NCBI GenBank assembly: GCA_023101885.1
Contig: JALPQD010000116.1
Location: 1,426,001 to 1,490,000 of the forward strand
DNA length: 64,000 nt
Origin: Typhlomys cinereus
Lineage: Eukaryota; Chordata; Mammalia; Rodentia; Platacanthomyidae
Reading direction: 5' to 3'
This document shows positions 46,465 through 57,249 of this stretch, piece after piece. How positions within the stretch are numbered: position 1 is the stretch's first letter; every line of letters starts with the position of its first letter. A program made the translations under genes and the position numbers. The notes under the pieces were generated by a model. It had not been told where the DNA came from and did not search any database. It saw only the letters and a program-made list of their open reading frames with translations.

Positions 46465-46725
46465 GACAGGATGACTTGGTTGGGTAAAGCACATGTTTTT
46501 CAAGGATGAGGACCTGAGTTTGCTCCTCAGAACCTATGTAAAAATGTCAGGTGCTTGTAATCCCAGCACTGGGGAGACAGAGACAGGAGGGTCGGGAGAA
46601 CCCCTGATTAGTGAATTCCAGGCCACTAGGAAACCCTGTCATAAAAGAAGTAGATGGTGTTCCTGAGGGTGACATCCAAGCTTGTCCTGTGGCCTCCACA
46701 TGCACCCATTAAAAAGAAAAAAGGA
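46465..46725 (+). mobile_element. B3-type SINE
   Basis: ggttgggtaaagcacatgtt, ggacctgagtttgctcctca, taatcccagcactggggaga, ggccactaggaaaccctgtc, gtcctgtggcctccacatgc. Confidence 0.78.
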
Positions 46726-46739
46726 ATATCCAGAACTCT

Positions 46740-47320
46740 GTGGCTTTCACTTGTCATTGCTTTTGTCCCTACACCAAGCTGAGTCACTTGTTTGTTTCTA
46801 TATCTAGGATTATAATAGCAGTTACTAATTCATTGAAGGCTTGTGAAGTCCACGAAATGCTGAAAAGCCACTTGGACATCTCTCTTCGTCCTTTGAGAGA
46901 GGGACTGTCTATGACTCCACCCTGAAGATTATAAAGGCCGAGTAAATGAGCCCCAGGCTCAATGGCTAGTTCAGGGACAGAACCAGGTCCAACTCTAGCA
47001 AACTGGATCCCACTCTAACTTCCTGTGTGACAAGGGCACACACACTTCTGATAACAGTGGAAAGAGGCGGTCTCCACCAAACAAGAAAGTCTCCTAGGCA
47101 GGGGTTCCAGCACATGAGGAATTTTATTTATCCTCCCCAATGTGCAAACACATGACAATACCCAGTCAGATGTCCCTGACTGTAATGGCCATCCTGGGTC
47201 TACAAAGGTCCACAGAACTGTCTGGAGCCTCTGTGGGGGGGGGGGTATGTAAGTGTATGTGTGTGGGTGTGGGCATGCACGCTGCAGTGCTGCAGAAGGC
47301 ACTGTGTGTTTCTGTGAAGC
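46740..47320. other. Unassigned intergenic segment
   Basis: No gene or clear repeat recognised except a G-run and GTGTG-rich patch at about 47236-47280. Confidence 0.5.
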
Positions 47321-47321
47321 T

Positions 47322-47530
47322 CCAAAGGTGACTTTGGGAATTATCCTGGATTGCTCTACCTCATTATTGCTTTGCTCTGGGGCAGCCCAGTCTCTACTTC
47401 CCAGGACCAGAATTACAGGATGCCACCATACCTGGCATGTTTACGTGGGATCTGGGAATCAGAACTCTGGCTGGTCCTTTTGCTTACAAAGCAATGGCTT
47501 TAACCCTGAGACATCTCCCCAGCCCCTTCA
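47322..47530 (-). mobile_element. Unfamiliar B2-like SINE, copy 5, reverse
   Basis: Complement of copies 1-4: gattgctctacctcattatt, gctttgctctggggcagccc, tggcatgtttacgtgggatc and the reversed head aaccctgagacatctcccca. Confidence 0.75.
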
Positions 47531-47676
47531 TATTTTGAGGCAGGGTCACTCGTTGAACCAGGATCTCACTGATGTGGCTAGACTGACTAATCAGCAAGCC
47601 CCAGGTCTGGCTGTGTCCCCCTTCCCACCACCAGGAGGATTGCACATGTTCGCGGACATACCGTTTTTAACATGAG

Positions 47677-49818
47677 TGTTGTAGCATGTCAAATCACCAT
47701 CAAATGACTTAAGGGAATGAGGGGTCTATTTCATGATTATCTAGTTACAGTTCTCATTCCAGCTTGGCAGGAGAGCATGCACCAACACCAAAGGGCCAAG
47801 GAAACTGGCCACGCCATAGCTACGTAACAGCTGAGAGAGGGACAGTCCTTACTTGCCAGACCAGCATGTCTGGCCAAGTGTACATAAGGATACTAACTTC
47901 TTCAATCAGCTCTCCGTATTTCATTCACCTGTTCAGGGTCTAGTTCCACCCACCATGGGCTGGGCCTTCCCCACCAACTCCTGCAGGTTTGCTCTGGGCT
48001 TAACTCAACTACGAATTCTCCATAAATATGCTCAGAGCTCAAACCCTCAGCTATCAAGTTGACATCTGTGCCTCACTATGACACTCCACCCTTTGTCAAC
48101 TTGACACAAAAGCGTACCACTTTTAAACTGTAACACTCAATCCTTGTCCCCACAGGTGTTAAATTTATCTTAAAATATAAAATGCATTTAACTTTTATTA
48201 ATTCTAAATCTCTAAAAGTTCTCATAGACAAATGTAAAATGTTCTCTTATTAAAACTTCAGTTCCAACATTTTAAAAGTTCAAAGTTTCTTAACCTTAAG
48301 AATCTATTTTAAAGCAAAATAAGTTAAATACTTCAACACAGATAAACCATCAAAAATAGAAGCATCACGACAATGAGAAAACATCAAATTAAGACCAAAG
48401 TTCAACAAATAAAGTACCTCATTTTGTACTTCAATGTCCATCTTCTGCTGCTCATCATGTAGTCAGGGTGGCTCAAAGATTCTGCACAGTCCCTCTTTGC
48501 AGCTCAAAGCTGTACAAGCAGAGTTTCTCTGGACCAGGTTGCATTTCTACTCACAATTGTTCTCAGCATACATCCTATGGTTCTGGCATCTCCAACAGTA
48601 CTCTGGGTTCACCTCTGCAGCTGTAAGCTTCACCTTCCCTTGCAGGAACTCTATGCCTGCCACTTGGTGCCAAATTTCTGCTGCTCTCCACGGATCCCTT
48701 AATTGTGCCCCAAAATCAGTACCACCTAACGATGCTGACAGATTCTGCAATGAGGCTGAAGCATAGCTTGGTCCACTTGAACCACAGCTCTACCAACTTT
48801 TGCATGCTGATGCTAGAAAAGTCTCTTTCTAGGAGCCAAACTTCCAAAGGGCAAGAAATGGCTTTAGCTTGGGCTTTTGGCTCTTGAAGGAATCCGGATT
48901 TTTCTTCCGCTCATACAAACGTAATAGGTACCCCTCTTCCCTCTCTCCCTCAGGAATCCGGATTTTTAAATCACAGAATCACCATATCGTGGTGTTCGTG
49001 TCTTCCACCATCACAGTGCACATCGCTAGGTTTTTTCACTGATGCCCATATTTCCAACAGTAACAGCTGCCCTGCTATCTGCCCTCTCCTCATCAGAAAC
49101 TTCAAGGCTGCCAACACAGCTCTCCTCTACCAAGCAAACCAGTCCATCATCTTGAAATTCAACTTTGTCAAAGTCCTTGTTTCCTTCATCACAAACTGGA
49201 TCCAAACAATCCACAACTCTCTCAGCATTTCCATTTTCTAAATGGCCTATTAAACCCTGCAGAATGGTATTCATGATCCTCAGACTCAAAATCTTCAAAC
49301 ATTTCAAACTTTGTCCAGCAAAACCTTTCAAAATTCACAAAATCGACATAGATTTATCAGCAACACCCCACTTCTCTAGTAACAAATTCTGTAGCAGTTC
49401 GCCTACATTGTTGCTGATAAAAAAAAACACTATCAAATGGCTTAAGAGAACAAGGGATTTATTCTCTTATGATTGTCCAATTACAGTTCTCATTCTAGCT
49501 TGACACCATCACCAAAGGACTGAGGAAACTGGCCACACTCTATCCACATAACACCTGAGAGAGAGACAATCCTTACTTGCCTGACCAGCATGTCTGGCCA
49601 AGTGTACACAAGGATGCCAATTTCCTCAACCAGCTCTCAGTATTTTATTTACCTGTCCAGGGTCTAGTTCCACCCACCATGGGTTGGGTCTTCCCCCCAT
49701 CAACTAGACAATCTCCTGCAGCTTTGCTCTGGGCTTAAATCAACTGCTAATTCTCTACAAATGTGCCCAGAACTCAAACCCTCAACTATCAAGTTGACGC
49801 TTGTGCCTAAATTGACCC
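47677..49818 (-). mobile_element. Near-complete non-autonomous MaLR (ERVL-related) element
   Basis: Two direct LTRs of about 410-430 bases (47677-48083 and 49390-49818), both reverse, flank about 1.3 kb of internal DNA. On the minus strand the 3' LTR starts TGTCATAG right after a purine-rich aaagggtggag, as expected for a polypurine tract. The 5' LTR is followed by gaatttgttactagagaagt, resembling MaLR internal starts. No reverse transcriptase, integrase or envelope is present, and MaLR elements lack them. A 101-codon reverse frame (49026-49331) lies inside and is only a relic. The two LTRs differ at many positions, indicating an old insertion. Confidence 0.78.
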
Positions 49819-49904
49819 AAACTCCTCCCACTTGCATAGCAAACACTGAGCCAACTGAGGTACATCCTAGATAATAACTGATTTTTTTAATGCTATCATT
49901 TCTT

Positions 49905-50075
49905 GTCTGAAGGGTCCACTTGACACTATTTTATTAAGCTCCCAACAAGTCTATGAGACAGACACCATTTTATAAGGTTCAAAGAAACTAAGCAGCTCAT
50001 TCACAGTGCTGTATGTCCTAAATGGTAAAGCCAGGACTTACATATGGGCTGGTCTAATACCAAGCTTACTTGTGG
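49905..50075 (-). mobile_element. MIR SINE
   Basis: ctatgagacagacaccattt, ataaggttcaaagaaactaa, gctcattcacagtgctgtat, aaagccaggacttacatatg: MIR core order. Orientation tentative. Confidence 0.65.
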
Positions 50076-50079
50076 AAAT

Positions 50080-50880
50080 GCCCTTCAGCTTGATGTCCGA
50101 GGAACCATCAGGGGCACTAGACCACCAGGGATCCTGGCCACCTGATTAGATGTTGTCAGCATTTCTTTTTCAGCCACATTCATTTCTGAAAGCGTCCACC
50201 AGGAATGGTCCAGCCCAGCAATCCATGTGAACCTCTGTCCTCTTGCCCCTGCTGACTGGACAGGAGCAGATCTCAGATCATAGTTGAGCCTACTAGAGTC
50301 TCCTGGCGTTTGAGGTCCAGACCCGTGCAGTCAGACAGAAGGTGTGGGTAGCACTGGAGAAATGTTGCTTTGAGATTAGAGGTGAAGTCCTGGCAATCCA
50401 AAATTCAGGTGTGGATACTAGAAAGATAAGAAAGCAAGATTTCAGAAGAGGAAGCCAGACAGATAACAGTAGAGGAAATATGTAGAAGGAAAACACAGGT
50501 GGGAGGCAAAAGCTAAAGAAGAAGAAAATACTACAGGAAAAGGTGGGTAAGGAGGAGGAAGGAAAAGGGGAGGAGGGAAGGAGGGAAAATGAGAATGGGA
50601 GGTCAGATGAGCCACCTAATACCCACTGACCCCCTAGATGAGGGGTAGAGGCCCTCCATTCCATGCACTGGAGAATCCACTTCTGTTAGCTTCCGATCAA
50701 AGCTCCACCTCAGGGAAGGAAGGGGGAGCAGTCACAGTGGTCTGTCATCCAAGAGGGGACCCATGACTGCGTCCTTTCTACTTGGCTGCCGTTCTGCACC
50801 AGGTCCGCCAAAGTCCTTTCTCTGGGATATGCTCCTTGCCCTTTTAGAAGAATAAACTCGTGCCCCCTGGAAAATACAGT
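50080..50880. other. Unassigned intergenic segment
   Basis: Includes a purine-rich (AGG/GGAA) stretch at about 50500-50600. No exon recognised. Confidence 0.5.
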
Positions 50881-50883
50881 CTC

Positions 50884-51025
50884 GAGGATGAGGAGATAGC
50901 TCAGTCAATAAAGAACCTATTGTGTAAGCATGAGGACCTGAATGCAGATCCTCACCACCCCCACAAAAGCCAGGCAAGCAGGACTTGTGATGTGGGGGAA
51001 AGACAGGAATCCAGAGTAAAAGTCG
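50884..51025 (+). mobile_element. B2/B3-superfamily SINE fragment
   Basis: gatgaggagatagctcagtc, gcatgaggacctgaatgcag and ccacaaaagccaggcaagca. Confidence 0.62.
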
Positions 51026-51593
51026 GGCTGTTGGCTTGAGCAACTGGGTCCTGAAAACAGAGCTGGGAAGCCTGGGCGAGGAGCAGGCTTGGAGGGAGAG
51101 ATGGGGAATCGGACTTAGAAAGGCTGCCTGGATTTGGTCTCCTCTCCAGTTGGGATCCCAACAGAAAACAGGTGGCTCATTTGCATTAGAATAATTCCAG
51201 GAGGGCTTTCTGTTCACTGGGGAACTAGTTACCAAACTGTGGGTGCTGCAGCGGGGAGGGGCATGTGGAAGGGGGGAATTCAAGGAAAATGGGGACCTTG
51301 GATGTCATTGCCTTATCTGTGTCTGACCCCACATCTAAAGAAGGCCTCCACTTTCTCCAAGATATAGGAAATTTGCCTCTACAAATGTACATCTTCAGTC
51401 ATTTGACCCAAGCTCAGCCCTCGATATTATCAGCACTTTGACCACTGAAAGATGAGAAATTTCTTCAAGACCACCCTAAGTGTCTTGTTTTTCAGGTGGT
51501 CTGAAGTATGTGTTTGTAGTTTCAAAATTCCCTGTATGTTCTCTAGGGCTGAAGATGAATCCAGGTGACTTCAAAAATCTTCAATCCTCCTTG

Positions 51594-51607
51594 GTTGCTA
51601 TGGTAAC
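51594..51607 (+). promoter_or_regulatory. Candidate RFX (X-box) site downstream of CALB2
   Basis: GTTGCTATGGTAAC inside the fully palindrome-like ggttgctatggtaacc, the best X-box match in the window. Confidence 0.55.
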
Positions 51608-51699
51608 CATGTGTCCTCTCCATTTGAAATCTCGCTGCTTTATTTTCTACCTGCCCATTATTGCCGTTGCCACCCCTGATGATTCTCTGGGGATTTGAG

Positions 51700-52210
51700 G
51701 TTGTCCCCGCCTGTGATGGAGAACCCATGTTCCATTTTCCCTTTGCCCTTCTTGAATAATGGATTCACCCAATCCCAGAATATCCAGGCTCTGTTTCCCA
51801 GGGCCATCTCCAGTGGCAATTACTAATTCAGCCCAGGTCTCAAGAGAAAACAGATGGTACCTTCAAATTGTTATCATTCCACAAGGATTTGTTACGAAGG
51901 TCTTTCACAAACATGTGCATGAAATACAAAGGACCCATGAGCAATGGGGGCAAGGGAGGGACTAATAACAATGGTGGTGTTGCCACTTCAGATCCTCAGA
52001 GAGGAGAACAGTAAAAGGCACCCTGGATCCAGAGGGAAGAATCCTATAGAGAATGTGACATATTTGGATCAATTGCAAAGTCAATCCCAAGTTAACTTTA
52101 TTTCTTCTTTTCTGGTATTGGTGATGGTTGTAGTGACCTAGACCTCCTGAATATTTGGCAAGCACTTTTACCATTGAGCTATAAATTCAACCACAAGGTT
52201 AACTCTTGTA
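51700..52210. other. Unassigned intergenic segment
   Basis: Only a reversed ID-like end (gcaagcacttttaccattga) near 52158-52195 is recognised. Confidence 0.5.
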
Positions 52211-52221
52211 GGTACCATATT

Positions 52222-52440
52222 CCCAAACCAGCAAGATGGTTCAGCAGGTGAAGGTGCTTGCTACCGAGTCTGATGATCTGAGCTCGATTTCTCAAAGCCT
52301 CCATGGTAGAAGCAAAGCACCGATTCCCATATGCTGTCCTCTGACAGTCACACATATGCTATGGCAGTCACCCAACCCACCCGCCCACCCACACATACAA
52401 AGACACACACAGATAAATAAATGTGAAAAATTTAAATATT
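52222..52440 (+). mobile_element. B2-superfamily SINE
   Basis: cagcaagatggttcagcagg, ggtgaaggtgcttgctaccg, tgatgatctgagctcgattt, gctgtcctctgacagtcaca and an end gataaataaatgtgaaaa. Confidence 0.75.
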
Positions 52441-52449
52441 ATATCTCTT

Positions 52450-53225
52450 CCCTATTACTTCCCTTTCATTTCTTTTTAGGGTTCTGTGTTGTCTGAAGCC
52501 AGGGGCAAGGAGGAGACCAATGGTGGAGTCTACATGGGTCAAGAACTACTCAGGAACAAGTAGTAAGACAGGGAAGGCAGAGAGCAAAGAAGAGGGCAGG
52601 TAGAGCTCACCCAAGAAGTAACAGAAGGGAAACCTGGAAAGTGTGGGACCCTATGACTATGCACTGGAAGAGAACAGGGAATAACCAGTTAGTGGAGAGA
52701 AATCAGGAAGGTTTGTGAGTACTGAATGGGTGCAAGAGATGACTTGAATGAGTGAGTGAATGAATGATCTCACCAGGGAGGGAGTCTGAACTCCAATCAG
52801 GAAGCCTTGTAGGTTATGATAGAGTAGCAGCACCCCCAAGAAGTCTGGGGCATTTGTCTCTTGGGAATGTATGATTCCTGAGACAGGTCTTCGGAACGTG
52901 AAAGTTCAAGTCTTTACCCCAAGCAAAAAGGAGAATTAGTGTGCAGAAGTTGGACTCTCCTGTCTATCTGAAAGATCACCTGTGGCAACCTGAACTGGCC
53001 ACTGAGATACTTCCAGCACTCATCCTGTCTCGTGTTTCTGCTTTAATCTGATGGCTTGATTTCCTCAGGCGGATGCCTCCAAAGGCAGGAAATACGTCCA
53101 CTGCTGGCCATAGCCCCAGCATCAAGACTAGGCCAACACATAGCAGATCCTCGATAAACATATGTTGAGTGAACTAATTGGCTCCAAGTGGCAAAGAGGG
53201 ACTGCTCTTCCCTTGGATCCGCTTT
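52450..53225. other. Unassigned intergenic segment
   Basis: No gene or confident repeat recognised. Confidence 0.5.
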
Positions 53226-53661
53226 TGTTGCAGTTACCCTGCATGGCTGCTGATAAATCACCATCAAACAGCTTAAGGGAACAAGGGGTTTATCTTCTTA
53301 CGGTAGTCCAGTTACAGTTCTCAGTCCAGCTTGGCAGAAGAGCATGAACCATCACCAAAGGGCCTACGGAACTGGCCACGCCATAGCCACGTACCAGCTG
53401 AGATAGGGACGATCCTTACTTGAATTCCTGCCAGCATGTCTGGCCAAATATACACAAGAATGCCTCCTTTCTCAAACGTTTTCCTCCATTTTATTCACCT
53501 GCCCAGGGACTAGTCCCACCCACCATGAGCTGGGCCTTCCCCATCCACTGAACAATCTCCTGCAGGTTTGCTCTGGGCTTAACTCAACTCCAGTTCTCTA
53601 CAGGTGTGCCCAGAGCTCAAACCCTCAACCGTCAAGATGACACCTGTGCCCAGCTATGACA
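53226..53661 (-). mobile_element. Solo MaLR-type LTR, reverse
   Basis: 436 bases; complement begins TGTCATAG and ends TGCAACA. Flanking GCTTT and ACTTT suggest a decayed 5-base target duplication. Clearly related along its length to both LTRs of the 47.7-49.8 kb element. Confidence 0.78.
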
Positions 53662-53689
53662 ACTTTGACATGCCAAAGGGTTGGCCCTT

Positions 53690-54510
53690 CTTAGATGTAA
53701 TCTCGGCCATGGCGAGCCAGTGATGGGATGTGACTTGGGAAAGAAATTCCAAACAAAGGTTAAGCGATTCCCCCCCAAAGAAAGGTACAATGGCAAAAAA
53801 AAAAAAAAAAAAAAAAAAACAGCTCCCCAAATCCCCACACTAAATTACAAAATTTATGACTGTTCTGTAAAATAAAGTATGTTACTAGTTTATACTTGTT
53901 GTGGCCCAGCTGCAGAGGGCACCTCCTGCCAAAAGGCTCAGATTTCATAGGCAATGTTCCGAGGCATGGAATAGTTCATGGATAGAGTCACAAGTGAACT
54001 GTTGGCAGGTGGTGGAATCTGAACACAGTGCAGCCTGACTGGAGGCCGTGGGATTCTGGAGGTGTAACTTTGGCCCTGCTTCCGGCCACTCCCGTCGCTT
54101 CATCCCACACACCCTGATGGGTGTGTCCACCTCAACCCAAGCCCACGATCATGGGCCTCACTGGCCGTGGGCTAAAAACAGGACCCCAAATAAAATCTTT
54201 CCACTCCTGCCTTCCCTGGGGACTCTTGTCACAGCAATGAGACAAGTACACTACACCATAAAAAAAAAAAAAAAGTCGGTTCTTCAGGTTTTTAAAAATG
54301 CTATCAGGCCTTTTGGGGACTTGTAAAGTCACCAGGGCCCTAGGCACTGTACTGAACAAGCTTCGTGGAGAAGACAGCCTTGAAGACAAGGGTATGTCGT
54401 CACCCTTTTCCATAGGATCCAGCTCAGGAGCCTCCCATGTAGACAGGAAGTCTTACCATGTTGCAGTATGGGCTGGATAGATGGTTCCTAGCTAACACGA
54501 AGAATGTATG
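53690..54510. other. Intergenic segment with poly(A) runs
   Basis: Runs of A at about 53793-53819 and 54260-54274 suggest tails of decayed retroposed sequence, but no source element was recognised. Confidence 0.45.
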
Positions 54511-54517
54511 GGGTGAA

Positions 54518-54537
54518 GGAGCCCCCTAGTGGCCACT
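54518..54537 (-). promoter_or_regulatory. Candidate CTCF site, reverse
   Basis: The complement reads GTGGCCACTAGGGGGCTCC, an almost ideal CTCF core (CCACTAGGGGGC), about 8.3 kb past the CALB2 poly(A) signal. Motif call by eye. Confidence 0.6.
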
Positions 54538-54724
54538 TAGAAAAACTGCACAGGAAACAGAAAATGGCAGATCCGGGGAACACATCTTGGAAATCCAGTC
54601 CACAACAAGAACTTCTTAGACTGGTTCTACTCGTGACTCCTTTTTGCCCCCCAAATTTTTAGACAAGCATCCCAGGGGAGAATATGAAATAGATACACAA
54701 AGCAAACATTAATTCTGCAAAGAA

Positions 54725-54845
54725 AATTTAGGGGCCAGAGACCTGACTCAATGAGAGGCCTATGTACAAACCCGGGGACCTGAGTTTGATTCCCATCGTT
54801 TGCCCGGTGAAAGGCACGTGATATATTAGATGCCTTGGTATCCAT
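54725..54845 (+). mobile_element. tRNA-headed SINE fragment
   Basis: ggggccagagacctgactca, ggggacctgagtttgattcc: A- and B-box-like head only. Confidence 0.5.
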
Positions 54846-54979
54846 CTGGGGGACACACGCCCCAGCCCTAGGCCCTGCACTGACTAGGCCTCATGGAGAA
54901 GACAGTGTTGAAAGCACGTGGCTGACTCCTTTCTCCCAAGATCTGATTCAGGGATATGAGCCCAAAGATGCAGCGATTT

Positions 54980-55160
54980 CTCCTCTATGCATTGGCTAGC
55001 TTCATCCTCACAGCACCTCTACGGGAAAGTGCTGCTGCTGCCTCCGGCTCTTGCACAGGGTAGCACAGAGCAGTGCAGTGCCTCACCTGAGGTAACAAAG
55101 CAGTGGTCAAGATGATCAATTAGGGTGGTTTTACTCCATGTTGCTTGTGTGAAACATGAG
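54980..55160 (-). mobile_element. MIR-like SINE
   Basis: gctagcttcatcctcacagc and cctcacctgaggtaacaaag resemble MIR core; diverged. Confidence 0.5.
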
Positions 55161-55199
55161 GTACAGAGTCTTTGCGCATTTCTTAGGCACTTAGTAAGG

Positions 55200-57240
55200 T
55201 AGGCCCTCTGTTAAGATGCTGGGGACACAGACATGCGACCATCCCTGGCTGCTGGGAGCTTAAAAATTGAGATGAGGGAATCAGTGGTGCACCATAATGT
55301 GGTAGTGACCATGGCCAGCACGAAAAGCGGAGAGAGAAAGAGACAGAGAGACACCCAGACAGACAGACAGACACCCTGGCCCTGGCCTGGGGGTGTTTGA
55401 GGAAATCTCTTGGATGAAGTCATGGAATTGCACGAAATGTAGGGTTTGGTTAGGAGGGGTTCAGAGAGCAGACCACCACCTTAGGGTGGGAAAGCATCCC
55501 TGTAACCTGCTGCAGCACCAGCCAGAGATGGCCTGGTTCATCCTGGGGAACTTCGAGTCACCCCACAGCAAAGCAGCCCAGTGGGAGAAGCGAGAGCCCG
55601 AAGCTCAAAGACCCTGCGAAACCAGCTCACCAACCCTTTGCCCCCCAATCGCAACCCCGGCTCCTGCAGACCTGCAACGCCGCTCCCTTTCCGGCAGTAT
55701 CTCTACACTCTGAAGTCGCCTCAGAAACCTGTTCTGATTAGACTGCCACCCTTGGCCTTCCCCTCACTCCACACATCTCCGCGCCCCACCCCCCAACCTC
55801 CACCGCCATTTTCCTCTGTGCCTCCTCCCAGCGAGAGCAGCTCATACCCTGCAGTCCCTGCCCACCGTCCAGCGGGATGCGTACTTCCTCCCAGGGCTCC
55901 TCTCCCATCCTCACTGCGCCCTCCTCCCTAGAACCATGGTGTCTCCTCCAAGGGCAAGGCAGGCTGTGGAGGGCAGAGTCATGACTCACCCAAGTTCACT
56001 TGTGACCTGATCTCTACATTCGACACATTACATTCCTCCTGCTAAGGAGGGTAGATTAAGTTTGGGGGAAGGAAATAATCTGAATAATCGGATTTTGATT
56101 CTTAAGGATTCTTCTTAAGGCACTGGGGGGAGCAAGGGGGGGGGCGACAGGAGTGGAAAACTCAAGTGCAATGTCCTGACCAGAGACAGAAGTGTGAGGA
56201 AGACTCTCCCAGCCACTGCTGGATGTGAAGATGGGAGGAGCAACAGCTAGAAGCTGAGAAAGGCTGGGAAGTTGCTCCCCCTGGAGTCTGGAGGAAGGCG
56301 ACCTGCCCATTGATGCCTTGGTCTCAACCCAGCAAGCTCTGTAGACCCACCCATGATTTCTTCTTTCCCATGCAGTGTGTTTTGCAGCAGGCTCAAGGGT
56401 CCCAAGGGGCCAGCCAGCCGGTGAGAGCCATTCAAGGTGCCCACTGGGTGTCTCTTGCATTGGTCCATGCAAAATGCCCAAGGCTGGGTTCTTCACAAAG
56501 AGGGTCACTTGGCTCAGGATTCTAGAGGGTCCAAATAGCATGGTCCCATGTTCTGCTAAGAACTCCCCTGTGTCACCATGCGGTGAGAAAGGAAAAGGGC
56601 AGCGCATAGAAGGGGCTGAGCACATTCTCACAAGAATGAATGCATTCAAAAGGCCAGACTTAACCCCTGCCTGGGCTGCCCCCCACCCCAGCCTTGCATG
56701 AGTCCCATCACCCAGTGTTGCCATGCCAGGACTCCACTCTGCTCCACACGAACCTCTGTGGAACGCACTCAGACCACATCCAAACCATGGCCCTCCCTCC
56801 TTGGGTGTGCTATGACACATATCAAACTGGCACACAGCCCAAGGGCACACTTTTGTCTTTTCAGGAAAGGGGGTCTGACCTGAGCACACCCACGCCATGG
56901 CAAGAGCAGGGAAGAACACCAAAGAGATTAGAAGGTGGTGCAGAGTATGTGTCCCAAGGCCCCACTCCATGTGCTTTGACACACATTTGTCTGCCCCTTG
57001 GTTTCCATTCTGAGATTATCACCTGCAGCGAGAAACCTTGGCCAGACCTTTCCTTCCGGGCTTCAAGTTCTCATCCCACAGCTGTAAAGTGGGTGGTGCA
57101 CCGTGGTCTATCCAAATCTCATCTGATACTTTGCTGAATGGGGATGTGCTGTTGGGCAAACCCAGGAAAGAAGACACTGTGAGTCATTGGGGAAAAGCAA
57201 TATTAAATCTAGAATAGGAGACCCCTGCATACCAGTGATA
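55200..57240. other. Intergenic stretch with a 308-codon reverse open frame
   Basis: No transposon recognised with confidence. The reverse frame at 56056-56982 is the longest frame in the window that is not low complexity. It has a hydrophobic stretch near residues 15-35 but no family match that I can recognise, and overlapping open frames also exist on the + strand. Not called as a gene. Confidence 0.45.
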
Positions 57241-57249
57241 AGCAATCAT

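Noticed and set aside
49026..49331. 101-codon reverse frame inside the MaLR element as a gene
   Set aside because: Internal MaLR sequence is non-autonomous and without known protein function; the frame is a relic.
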